Assembly: GCA_028277545.1 (NCBI GenBank)
Contig: JANQGB010000415.1
Coordinates: 1-10,412, forward strand
Reading direction: 5' to 3'
DNA from: Phycisphaerae bacterium
GTDB lineage: Bacteria; Planctomycetota; Phycisphaerae; UBA1845
Length of the DNA: 10,412 nt
Positions 1-6,833 of the stretch are shown here, piece after piece. The notes beneath the pieces are model-generated. The model made no database searches. It saw nothing but the letters and a program-made list of their open reading frames with translations, and was not told the DNA's origin. Numbering within the stretch: position 1 is the stretch's first letter; every line of letters starts with the position of its first letter. Both the position numbers and the translations under genes were made by a program.

Positions 1-6
1 CACAAT

Positions 7-345
7 CGCTAGGCCCGGCATTCATGCCGGGTGCAGTGCCGTCGAGCGGCACGCCAGACCCCGGTTCAGCGGGGTTCTCGATGGTGGTCTTCAGGCACCG
101 GCCAAAGGCCACCGCAATCCACAGTGACGACGGTGTGGCCTTCCGACGCGACATCCGGCGAACCTGAGCAGCAAGCTGGGACCCGTTAGCTGGTAGCGCG
201 AGCGATACGTCGGGGATCGTCAGATTGGTCGTTTCGAACGTGCCGATATGCGTGAAGGGTAAACCCGCGCCACGAGAACCCCGCTGAAAGCGGGCTCAGT
301 GGTATTGCTGGCCCGCTAAACCCGGCATAAATGCCGGGCCTAGCG
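7..345. repeat. REPIN-like inverted repeat (two pairs of matching arms)
   Basis: The outer arms 7-31 and 321-345 are inverted copies of each other over 25 bases with one mismatch, and each contains its own hairpin (CCCGGCAT, a 2-base loop, ATGCCGGG). The inner arms 65-80 and 273-288 are inverted copies over 16 bases with no mismatch (TTCAGCGGGGTTCTCG and its complement). Outer-to-inner spacing is nearly the same on both sides (33 and 32 bases), so the whole is one symmetrical structure of about 75-base arms around a centre of about 190 bases. The right inner arm also forms a local hairpin (CCCGCT, GAA, AGCGGG; 280-294). Two palindromes in inverted orientation with a non-repeated centre is the layout of REP doublets (REPINs) or small MITE-like elements. 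No protein is encoded, so mobility would depend on an enzyme elsewhere. Confidence 0.7.
36..52. repeat. Short perfect hairpin in the left repeat arm
   Basis: GTGCCG and CGGCAC form a perfect 6-bp stem around the 5-base loop TCGAG. It lies between the outer and inner left arms of the REPIN-like element; the right arm has no clear counterpart, so the two halves have diverged here. Confidence 0.5.
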
Positions 346-470
346 CTGTGCCAACGCCAACCCGCTGACAGCAGTGTAATCCCATGAGCGATTGTCTGCC
401 GCCGGAGAGCAGTGTAACGCTGTAGGGCACGTCCCGGACGCACCTCACTGCTATGTGTGCCGGATTTCCG

Positions 471-2915
471 TCACCTTTGGTTGGCGGGGCCGCAGCGCAC
501 TGCGACGTCGTGCCGTTCGCCTGGCTGAGAGGGGGGTGCTATAAGATTGTCGGGCAGGCTCTTGCCGTCGAGCAAAACCTTCACCTGGCCTGGCGGCACA
601 TCCTTGGCCTGCGCTTCGATGTCTATCCGATATTCGGCGCCGCGATACCGGCAGCGCAACGAGGCATACGACCAGCCCGGCGGCAGGCAAGGCTGGACCC
701 GGAGCCCATCCCACTCTGGTCGCACGCCCAGGACCCATTCGCGAACCACGCGCTGAAGCCAGGCGGCCGACCCGGTGTACCACGTCCAGCCGCCGCGCCC
801 GAAGTGGGGTGACTCCGGACCGTCCACGTTGCCCGGCGTGACATAGGGCTCGGACCAGTAGCGCTGTGGATCTCTCAATGCGGGGTTCATCGAGTCGAGC
901 AGCTTCGACGACAGTTCGGCGTCACCAACCTTGCAGGCAGCGGCAATAGCCCAGCAGGCGGCGTGCGTGTAGACGCCGCCGTTCTCGCGCAGGCCCGGTG
1001 CATAGCGGGTGATGTACCCGATTCGGGGGTCCGGCTCGCTGAAGGCCGGCGTCAGCAACAACGGGCCAACCTCGGTCACCAGGTGTTGCCTGACGGCCTG
1101 CATGCACCGAACCGCCCGTTCCGGCGGCGCGACGTCGTTGAGCACCGCCCAGGTCTGGGCGTTCAGGAAAATTCGGGCCACCTTGCTGTCGGCAGTTCCC
1201 AGCCTGGTGCCGTCATCCAGCGTAGCCCGCAGATACCATTCGCCATCCCAGCCGTGCTCGTTGATGGCCGCGATGAGACGTTCCCGCCTCTGGGCGAATT
1301 CCGCTGCCTCCTGTCCGGCGCCGGTGCGCCGGAGTATCTCGCTCCAGTCGGCCAGCAGTCCCGCCAGGAATTGCCCCAGCCAGATCGACTCGCCCCGTTC
1401 TCGAAGTCCCGCCGCACTCAGCCCGTCGTTCCAGTCGCCGGCCCCGATATACGGCAGGCCTCTGGGGCTCGATCGGTCAAATACCCGCGCAAAGGCCAGC
1501 ATGACGTGATCCAGCAGCGGTACCGGCCTCGTGTCATCCACGAACGGCGCCGGCTTCTGGAGAATCTCGAAGTCACCCGTCTCCTTGATGTAATTGGCGG
1601 TGACGAACGCCAGCCAGAGCAGGTCGTCACTGAAGCGGGTCTGCAGCCCCTGTTCCGTCAGCGGGTGCCACCAGTGTTGCACTGAACCGTCGGTGAACTG
1701 GTGGGCGGCGTGCAGGATAATCTGATCTCGGCATCTCTCAGGCTCGACCGTCAGCCAGACCTGCGAGTCCTGCAACTGATCCCGGAAGCCGTAGGCGCCG
1801 CTCTGCTGGTAATAACCGCAGCGCCCCCACATCCGCCCGGAAATAGCCTGATAGCGCAGCCAGTCGTTAACCAGGTAGTTAACGGAATCGACCGGCGTAT
1901 CTATCCGCTGTTGCCCCAGACGCTGGTGCCAGGCCTCCTTGACTCCCTGAAGGGCCGCGTCGATGGCCTCGACACTGCCCAGCTCGTCCAGCAGTTCACC
2001 CGTCTCTTCGTTGCTCGACGCCACCGCCAGCGTGTAGCCGCAGCCTACTTCCGCGCCGGGCGCCAGCGTAACCGTCGAGCGCAGGGCGGCCACAGGGTCG
2101 TCATGCCGTCCGAAACGGGACTCCCACCTGGATTGCCCCAGCGCGTTGGGCGATCTGACGCCGTTGTACATGCCCAGAAAGGCGGCCTTGTCGCCCTCGG
2201 CCTGCTCGACCGGCAAGGTTGCCGCCAGGGCGGCGCAGTAGGGGAAGCTGGTGTTCCAGTGGCCGTGCTCCGCCGATGGAACCTCCCACATATGATTCCG
2301 GGCGAACACCGCCGCTCGGCGCTGGTCAAGCCACGTCTCGATGAAGAGCTTGTGGAACTCCCGCCGCGGGTCGGGAGCCACGCCGCAACACCATTCCAGG
2401 TAGGGGCACAACTCTAGCTGGCGAGGCCGACCGGAGACGTTGCGCACACGTACCCGCCACAGTTCCGCCGTGCGCTGGGCGTGGCAGAACACCGTCCACT
2501 CGCTGCGGATGCCGTCGAACTCGGTCACGAAGACCGAGTAGCCCAGCCCGTGGCGACAGGTGTATTCCGTATAGTCAGGCCAGGTCGGCGCCGGAGCCAG
2601 CGACCACACCGTGCCGGTCTCGGCGTCACGAACATAAAGAAACTTGCCCGAGCTGTCCCGTACCGGATCCTGTTGCCACCTGGTAATCACCGCAAGCTGA
2701 GAGTTGTCGATCCAGGTGAACCCACTGCCGGTCTGGCTGATCGCAAATCCGATACGCGGATTGGCGACGATGTTTGCCCAGGGGCGGGGAGTATGCGGAT
2801 TCGTTATCCAGTACTCGCGCCCGTCGGGTGAGAAGTGGCCATAGGCGTTGCCCGGGGCGCTGCCGGCCGCGCTCTCGCGCTGATCTACCTGACCTGGCGT
2901 GATGGTTCTGCTCAT
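471..2915 (-). CDS. GH94 disaccharide phosphorylase (cellobiose/chitobiose phosphorylase-like)
   Basis: The 814-residue product looks like a complete glycoside hydrolase family 94 enzyme, a cytoplasmic inverting phosphorylase that splits a beta-linked disaccharide with phosphate to give a sugar 1-phosphate and a free sugar. There is an N-terminal beta-sandwich region, then an (alpha/alpha)6 barrel. Diagnostic segments (numbered from the chosen start) are GAYGFRDQLQDS near 373-384, GAGDWNDGL near 491-499 with the DWND segment that carries the general acid Asp in this family, ENGGVYTHAACW near 644-655, and GGWTWYTGSAAW near 708-719, which lines the phosphate site. The length matches cellobiose and diacetylchitobiose phosphorylases (about 800). 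Substrate cannot be settled from motifs. Start: ATG at 2915 was chosen; an in-frame ATG at 2966 would add 17 residues with no homology feel, and neither has a good ribosome site. The gene has its own promoter with an overlapping LacI-type operator and faces away from the regulator gene. Confidence 0.93.
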   Translation of the reverse strand: MSRTITPGQVDQRESAAGSAPGNAYGHFSPDGREYWITNPHTPRPWANIVANPRIGFAISQTGSGFTWIDNSQLAVITRWQQDPVRDSSGKFLYVRDAETGTVWSLAPAPTWPDYTEYTCRHGLGYSVFVTEFDGIRSEWTVFCHAQRTAELWRVRVRNVSGRPRQLELCPYLEWCCGVAPDPRREFHKLFIETWLDQRRAAVFARNHMWEVPSAEHGHWNTSFPYCAALAATLPVEQAEGDKAAFLGMYNGVRSPNALGQSRWESRFGRHDDPVAALRSTVTLAPGAEVGCGYTLAVASSNEETGELLDELGSVEAIDAALQGVKEAWHQRLGQQRIDTPVDSVNYLVNDWLRYQAISGRMWGRCGYYQQSGAYGFRDQLQDSQVWLTVEPERCRDQIILHAAHQFTDGSVQHWWHPLTEQGLQTRFSDDLLWLAFVTANYIKETGDFEILQKPAPFVDDTRPVPLLDHVMLAFARVFDRSSPRGLPYIGAGDWNDGLSAAGLRERGESIWLGQFLAGLLADWSEILRRTGAGQEAAEFAQRRERLIAAINEHGWDGEWYLRATLDDGTRLGTADSKVARIFLNAQTWAVLNDVAPPERAVRCMQAVRQHLVTEVGPLLLTPAFSEPDPRIGYITRYAPGLRENGGVYTHAACWAIAAACKVGDAELSSKLLDSMNPALRDPQRYWSEPYVTPGNVDGPESPHFGRGGWTWYTGSAAWLQRVVREWVLGVRPEWDGLRVQPCLPPGWSYASLRCRYRGAEYRIDIEAQAKDVPPGQVKVLLDGKSLPDNLIAPPSQPGERHDVAVRCGPANQR

Positions 2916-3004
2916 AAGCGAGCTGCGTCCAACCTCATCCTCAGCGCAACCGGAAGCCGTCAGCATCGCTCGGTCGGATGCTGCTACTCCGGAACCGGCG
3001 TCAC

Positions 3005-3018
3005 TGAAAGCGGTTTCA
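3005..3018. promoter_or_regulatory. LacI/CcpA-type operator (O1) downstream of the GH94 promoter
   Basis: TGAAAGCGGTTTCA fits every position of the 14-bp LacI-family cre-type consensus TGWAARCGNTWNCW. It is centred about 11 bases after the predicted start of GH94 transcription (near 3022, minus strand), the same relative place as the main lac operator, so bound repressor should block transcription. The likely ligand protein is the LacI-family regulator encoded at 3348. Confidence 0.85.
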
Positions 3019-3028
3019 TACTACCACG

Positions 3029-3058
3029 AGTATACCGCCGAGGGCGGGGTGCGGTCAA
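3029..3058 (-). promoter_or_regulatory. Sigma-70-type promoter of the GH94 gene
   Basis: On the minus strand, TTGACC (3058-3053) and TATACT (3034-3029) are separated by 18 bases; each matches five of six consensus positions. Transcription would start near 3022 and give a leader of about 107 bases before the ATG at 2915. Its position beside the operator at 3005-3018 supports the call. Confidence 0.7.
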
Positions 3059-3293
3059 ACCCAATCGGCTTACCCGGCCGGGGCCACGCCCTAAACCATG
3101 CCTCGTCTGGAAGTTATCGGTCCCCGGGCCGTCTGGCGACGAGTCGCGCCAGCAGGCCGGTAGCGGACTGGTTCGCCGTAGCGATGGCACCACATGTTTG
3201 GATCACCCGGGATAATGGTGGCAGAATTCTCATCGTACTCGGGGGACAATGGCGTACCTTCCACTACCAGCACCTGGTGACGATACGGTAAAC

Positions 3294-3307
3294 TGAAAGC
3301 GCTATCA
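3294..3307. promoter_or_regulatory. LacI/CcpA-type operator (O2) upstream of the regulator gene
   Basis: TGAAAGCGCTATCA is a second perfect match to TGWAARCGNTWNCW, 41 bases before the ATG of the LacI-family gene, where it could mediate autorepression. It differs from the first operator only in the right half. The two centres are 289 bp apart, so looping between a pair of dimers is possible. I found no convincing core promoter for the regulator; a weak TAAACT overlaps the left edge of this operator. Confidence 0.8.
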
Positions 3308-3334
3308 GCGGTGGCCTGGCACTCTGCCCGGAAT

Positions 3335-3340
3335 GGAGGA
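3335..3340 (+). promoter_or_regulatory. Ribosome binding site setting the regulator start
   Basis: GGAGGA lies 7 bases before the ATG at 3348. Because it is inside the first codons of the longer in-frame alternative starting at 3333, it decides in favour of the shorter protein. Confidence 0.8.
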
Positions 3341-3347
3341 ATCTCGG

Positions 3348-4358
3348 ATGGCCGCTTCGATCGCGGACGTAGCTCGGCACGCTAACGTGTCCATCAGTAC
3401 AGTTTCGCGGGTACTCAACCGGCGCGACGTGGTGAATGAGAAGACCCGCGTTCGCGTCGAACACGCCATTGCAGAGCTGAACTACCGGCCCAATGTGTTC
3501 GCCCGCGGGCTGATGCTGCAGAAGAGCGAGATGCTCGGCCTGGTTCTGCCCGACCTGCACGGCGAGTTCTACTCGGAAGTCATCCGCGGTGCCAACGCAA
3601 AGGCACGGGAGCTTCGCTACGCGCTGGTGATCGCCTCCAGCCCGGACCCCGAAGACGCCCACGGCCTGATCGAGGACCTGCAGCGGCGGTCCATCACGGA
3701 CGGCCTGGCGGTGATGGTCTCGGAACGTACGGCGCACGTGGCCGAGTCGCTGGCGGAGTTTCGCGCCCCGGTCGTCATCGTGGATGGGGCGGTAGAAGAC
3801 TTGCGCTATGACCGCGTGGTCATCGACCAGCGGGCCGGCGCCGTTGCCATGATGAGGCACTTGCTCGACAACTGCCGCTGTTCGCGGATCCTCTTCGTGG
3901 GCGGGTTGGAGACCAACGTCGACACGATGGCCCGCCTGGATGCCTACAAGGCAACACTCGGCGAGGCGGGGATGCCGGTCTCGCCGCGCGACGTCTATCA
4001 CCTGGACTATCAGTACGAGACGGCCTATCGGTTTGCCCGGCAACACCTTAGCGAGTGGACCGGTCCGGGGCACTGCGTGTTCGCTGCCAACGACGAGATG
4101 GCCTCCGGAATCATAGACGCGGCCACGGCCCAGGGCCTGAGAGTGCCGCAGGACCTGGCGGTGGTCGGTTTTGATGACACGCGCGTAGCACGCATGACGC
4201 GGCCGCCGTTGACCACGGTTCACGTCCCCATGGCCCAGATGGGTGCTACCGCCATGGAGCTGCTCTGCCAGCGCGTGGCCGACCCCGGGCGCTCGCCGGC
4301 CTTCGTGTCGCTGAGCCCTCAACTGGTTGTCCGCGAGTCCTGCGGTTCGAAACTATAA
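3348..4358 (+). CDS. LacI-family transcriptional repressor
   Basis: This 336-residue protein is a full-length LacI/GalR-family regulator. Residues 4-24 form the helix-turn-helix, with the recognition stretch VSISTVSRVLN, close to the CcpA-type helix that reads TGAAARCG-like half sites. The hinge YRPNVFARGL (about 47-56) follows, and then a periplasmic-binding-protein-like sugar-sensing domain, with the familiar segments GLVLPDL, RILFVGG, FAANDEMASGI and LAVVGFDDTRVA. Start: the ATG at 3348 has GGAGGA at 3335-3340 with a 7-base gap; the in-frame ATG at 3333 overlaps that ribosome site and is unlikely. The protein is encoded divergently from the GH94 gene, and the shared region has two operators of the type this recognition helix should read. 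It probably represses the GH94 gene and itself until a sugar or sugar phosphate effector appears; the effector is not known. Confidence 0.95.
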   Translation: MAASIADVARHANVSISTVSRVLNRRDVVNEKTRVRVEHAIAELNYRPNVFARGLMLQKSEMLGLVLPDLHGEFYSEVIRGANAKARELRYALVIASSPDPEDAHGLIEDLQRRSITDGLAVMVSERTAHVAESLAEFRAPVVIVDGAVEDLRYDRVVIDQRAGAVAMMRHLLDNCRCSRILFVGGLETNVDTMARLDAYKATLGEAGMPVSPRDVYHLDYQYETAYRFARQHLSEWTGPGHCVFAANDEMASGIIDAATAQGLRVPQDLAVVGFDDTRVARMTRPPLTTVHVPMAQMGATAMELLCQRVADPGRSPAFVSLSPQLVVRESCGSKL

Positions 4359-4662
4359 ACCGGCGCCGCTAACGGCGGGAACCGCTCTCAGACGCGCGGA
4401 AGATTCACGCCGTTGGACACTGCATAGACACGCGCCGGCCCAGGCACCAGTCACGCTGCGGCGTCAACACCGGGCGATCAATCAGCCCTAAGCTGCGCCG
4501 AATTACCGGTGGGCATACTCCGTCGCGCTTGTCCAGGCGAGTGGTAGTTGGCTACGATGCTGCTGTCGGAGTGGCAGTTCCGCGGCCTGACTCGCGGGCG
4601 CTGCCAATCCCCCCGGCCGGTCAGCATGTGACACGACCCGGCCTGACAGGAGATGGGTCCGC
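4359..4662. other. Intergenic region between regulator and sulfatase-like gene
   Basis: I see no gene here. Just after the regulator stop codon, CGCCG and CGGCG (4364-4377) can form a 5-bp hairpin with loop CTAA; it lacks a T-run and is at best a weak terminator or end-stabilising structure. A degenerate operator-like string lies at 4377-4390 (10 of 14 bases like the second operator). AGGAG at 4648-4652 serves the sulfatase-like start at 4663. The 304-base gap argues against tight co-transcription of the two genes. Confidence 0.4.
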
Positions 4663-6288
4663 ATGTTTCGTAGCGGTGCCGCCACGACCCGGGTCGTAGT
4701 AGCCCTCGTCCTGCTGGCCGCGGCGGTTTTGTGGGTGGCGATGTACTCCCGTCCCTCGCCGCCGGCATCGCAGCCCATCCGCCGGGTTGTACTCATCAGC
4801 CTTGACACCTGCCGCCCCGACCGCCTTGGCTGTTACGGCCACCACCAGAAGACCACGCCCCGTATCGATGCCCTCGCCCGGCAGGGCGTGCTGTTCCGCC
4901 ACGCGCTGTCACCCGCTCCCATGGCCTTGCCGGCCCACAGCTCGATGCTGACCGGCACCAATCCACTGTTCCACGGGGTACGCGCTGACCTCGACTACCG
5001 GCTCGGGTCGGCCAGCGTAACGCTGGCCGAGCTGCTGCAGGCACGCGGCTTCACGACCGGCGCCATAGTAGGGGCGTCAGTCCTTGATGCCCGGTTCGGT
5101 CTGGATCAAGGCTTCGACACCTACGACGATCGCATCGAGGAATATCACGGCGCCGGCGGTATCGCCGAACGAAAGGGTGGGGAGGTGACCCGGCTGGCCC
5201 TGGAGTGGCTGGAGTGTCACCAGGACGGGGACTTCTTCCTGTTCCTGCACTACTACGACCCGCACCATCCGTACCAGCCGCCCCGGTCGTTCGCCTCCAG
5301 CTTCGCCTACGACCTCTACGCTGGCGAGATTGCCTTCACCGACTATTGCATTGGCCGGGTGGTTGCCAAGCTGGAGGAACTGGGGCTGTTCGACTCAACG
5401 CTGATCGTCATCACCGGTGGCCACGGCGAGATGCTCGGCGAGCACCAGGAGAAGACTCACGGCTACTTCGTCTATCAAGCCGCCCTCGAAGTGCCCCTGA
5501 TCTTCAAGCTGCCCGGGCGGCGCGACGCGGCGACGGTGTCGGACCGTGTCGGTTTGATGGACGTCGTGCCGACCATCTGCGGCCTGCTGGGCATTCAGGC
5601 ACCAACCGGCGTCCAAGGGCGGGATCTGACCTCCTACCTTGACGGCCAGGACCATGCTCCGGGTGAGCGGAACCTGTATTGCGAGAGTCTCACGCCCACC
5701 CGGTACGGCGCCAGTGCTCTGCTGGGCGTGGTCGGGCAGCGCTGGAAGTACATTCACACCACCCGACCGGAACTCTACGACCTGCTGGCAGACCCCGCAG
5801 AGAGCAGGAACCTGGCAGACGCGCGCCCCGAGCAGGTCAGCGTCATGCAGGGCAGGTTGCGCGACTTCCTTGAAGAGCAACGTCGACCGGAAGATTCCGA
5901 CAGTCTGCTGGCACGCAGTGAGGCGGACGTCAGGCGGCTGGACTCACCGGCCTACCTGGCCAGAGGCGAGATCGTCGATGAGCTGGACTTCGATAGCACC
6001 AGGGAGGACCCCAAGGACGTGATTGCCATTCACGAGGCCCGGGGCTTGTTGGTCCAGCTCATGTCGCGTGAAGACTACGAAGAAGCGGAACTGGTCTGCC
6101 AAGGGCTGCTCCGCAAGCACCCCAACGCTGCCGAGGGGCACCTCTACATGGCCAGCATAGCCAAGGCCAGGGACGACCTGCCCCGTGCGATACGACACTT
6201 ACAGCAGGCTCTGAACCTGGACCCCGATTCAGTTCTGGCCCGCACTCAACTCTCCAATGCTCTCAACGCGGCGGACAAGCTCGAGTAG
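4663..6288 (+). CDS. Membrane-anchored sulfatase-fold protein with TPR tail, probably catalytically altered
   Basis: The 541-residue product has a short basic N-terminus, one hydrophobic segment (about 11-27, a signal anchor without lipobox), a sulfatase/alkaline-phosphatase-superfamily domain (about 40-400) and a C-terminal TPR segment (about 445-535). Visible motifs are LISLDTCRPDRLGCYG (about 44-59, with metal-ligand Asp48), MALPAHSSMLTG (87-98, the nucleophile helix), HYYDPHHPYQPP (near 196-207), and GGHGEMLGEH followed by THGYFVY (252-269). Two expected residues differ. Where true sulfatases have Cys/Ser (formylglycine) and the LPSH relatives have Thr, this protein has Ala88. The usual Asp-His-Gly metal motif reads Gly253-His254-Gly. 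The fold is clear but normal hydrolysis is doubtful. It may be a binding or scaffolding pseudoenzyme at the outer face of the inner membrane. Start: ATG at 4663 with AGGAG 10 bases upstream. The link to the GH94 pair is only proximity. Confidence 0.85.
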   Translation: MFRSGAATTRVVVALVLLAAAVLWVAMYSRPSPPASQPIRRVVLISLDTCRPDRLGCYGHHQKTTPRIDALARQGVLFRHALSPAPMALPAHSSMLTGTNPLFHGVRADLDYRLGSASVTLAELLQARGFTTGAIVGASVLDARFGLDQGFDTYDDRIEEYHGAGGIAERKGGEVTRLALEWLECHQDGDFFLFLHYYDPHHPYQPPRSFASSFAYDLYAGEIAFTDYCIGRVVAKLEELGLFDSTLIVITGGHGEMLGEHQEKTHGYFVYQAALEVPLIFKLPGRRDAATVSDRVGLMDVVPTICGLLGIQAPTGVQGRDLTSYLDGQDHAPGERNLYCESLTPTRYGASALLGVVGQRWKYIHTTRPELYDLLADPAESRNLADARPEQVSVMQGRLRDFLEEQRRPEDSDSLLARSEADVRRLDSPAYLARGEIVDELDFDSTREDPKDVIAIHEARGLLVQLMSREDYEEAELVCQGLLRKHPNAAEGHLYMASIAKARDDLPRAIRHLQQALNLDPDSVLARTQLSNALNAADKLE

Positions 6289-6417
6289 GCGACCGGTCAC
6301 TCTCGGGCAGATTGGCAACAACCCGCCAGTCTGCACCGACGACGGCCGGCTCACCCTGCATCAAGCCGTGGGGCGCCCAGGTACTGCTGCCAGTGCGCTG
6401 GGTTGCCGGCTCAGGAA

Positions 6418-6434
6418 GTGCCCTGGCAGGGCAC
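6418..6434. repeat. Perfect inverted repeat downstream of the sulfatase-like gene
   Basis: GTGCCCTG and CAGGGCAC surround a single G. As RNA this gives a 6-bp stem with a 5-base loop, about 130 bases after the sulfatase-like stop codon. No U-tract follows, so an intrinsic terminator role is not supported; it could be a transcript-end hairpin or a protein site. Confidence 0.45.
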
Positions 6435-6494
6435 CCGCCCCACGCGCGCCTGTCTCATCCAGCCCAATTCACCGTATGAGTCCGACGGGCTATA

Positions 6495-6520
6495 AGAACG
6501 CCGCATCTCTCACTGCAGCA
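6495..6520. repeat. Imperfect direct repeat, copy 1
   Basis: It begins with AGAACGCCGC and ends with ACTGCAGCA. It aligns with 6693-6718 without gaps, 21 of 26 bases identical. No known element was recognised. Confidence 0.5.
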
Positions 6521-6692
6521 AGGTGACCAGCAACGACATGCTCCTTGGCTTCTACTACGGTGTTGCCGACAAGCACACAGCAGTGGCCACCTGATTGCTC
6601 GAAGGGCTCTTACAGCGGCTGCGCCCGCGCCTCGCCTTCGGCGCTGGGGCGGAGCAGCCTTGGCTGGCTTCGCCGGTGGCCACCGAGCGATC

Positions 6693-6718
6693 AGAACGCC
6701 GCGCCTCTAACTGCGGCC
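6693..6718. repeat. Imperfect direct repeat, copy 2
   Basis: Partner of 6495-6520 at a distance of 198 bases. Both copies are followed about 90-100 bases later by a similar string (CTCGAAGGGCTCT at 6599 and CTCGAAGTGCCCT at 6781), so the duplicated unit may be about 100 bases or more and heavily diverged. Confidence 0.5.
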
Positions 6719-6818
6719 ACTAGGAAGGCCCGGCAAATACAGTCCGTCCGCCGAACCAACTGCCCGGTCCGTACCGCATTCTCGAAGTGCCCTGAGGGAG
6801 GTGTGCCGGTCTGGACGA

Positions 6819-6827
6819 CCAAGCGCT
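6819..6827. repeat. 9-bp direct repeat at the left edge of the retron (copy 1)
   Basis: CCAAGCGCT lies 7 bases beyond the RT stop codon and recurs at 9228-9236 in the same orientation. The pair brackets the retron plus its upstream region. It may be a target-site duplication, though a match this short found by eye can be chance. Confidence 0.3.
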
Positions 6828-6833
6828 TCCCCC

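Larger units (their letters stand above)
1..470. other. Gene-free region rich in hairpins, downstream of the GH94 gene
   Basis: I see no credible gene in this stretch; the short open frames look like shadows. It holds GC-rich inverted repeats (7-31, 36-52, 65-80, 273-294 and 321-345) and a 10-base direct repeat AGCAGTGTAA at 370-379 and 408-417. The GH94 gene ends at 471 reading leftwards, so its transcript would run into this region, and any of the hairpins could act in 3' end formation, but none is followed by a T-run in that direction. Confidence 0.6.
6289..6833. other. Gene-poor region between sulfatase-like gene and retron
   Basis: No reading frame here looks like a conserved protein. 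It contains a 17-base perfect inverted repeat (6418-6434) and diverged direct repeats at 6495-6520 and 6693-6718. A shorter repeat, GAAGTGCCCTG, occurs at 6415-6425 and 6784-6794. The repeats suggest decayed duplicated DNA, a possible landing area for mobile cassettes, but I cannot identify an original gene. Confidence 0.5.

Noticed and set aside
285..298. TGAAAGCGGGCTCA in the repeat region resembles the LacI-type operator (12 of 14 bases like the 3005 site)
   Set aside because: The similarity is explained by the repeat hairpin CCCGCTGAAAGCGGG; it lies downstream of the GH94 gene with no promoter nearby.
963..2417. Two open frames of about 240 codons on the plus strand inside the GH94 gene (963-1685 and 1701-2417)
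   Set aside because: Both are antisense to well-conserved GH94 motifs and have no recognisable protein features.
2916..2966. Longer GH94 start at 2966 with MLTASGC as a possible lipoprotein signal
   Set aside because: There is no hydrophobic segment before the Cys and no Leu/Val/Ile at -3, and GH94 phosphorylases are cytoplasmic.
3264..4322. 352-codon open frame on the minus strand across the regulator gene
   Set aside because: It lies wholly opposite a clear LacI-family gene with a good ribosome site; the translation shows no recognisable domain and is typical of antisense frames in GC-rich DNA.
4377..4390. GGGAACCGCTCTCA as a possible third operator upstream of the sulfatase-like gene
   Set aside because: Only 10 of 14 bases match the second operator, with changes in the left half-site core; too weak to call.
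4810..4824. CRPDR in the sulfatase-like protein matches the CxPxR formylglycine-tag pattern (residues 50-54)
   Set aside because: It sits in the first metal-binding loop (LDTCRPDRLG), not on the nucleophile helix, and DTxRxDxLG is usual there in this subfamily; the match is coincidental.
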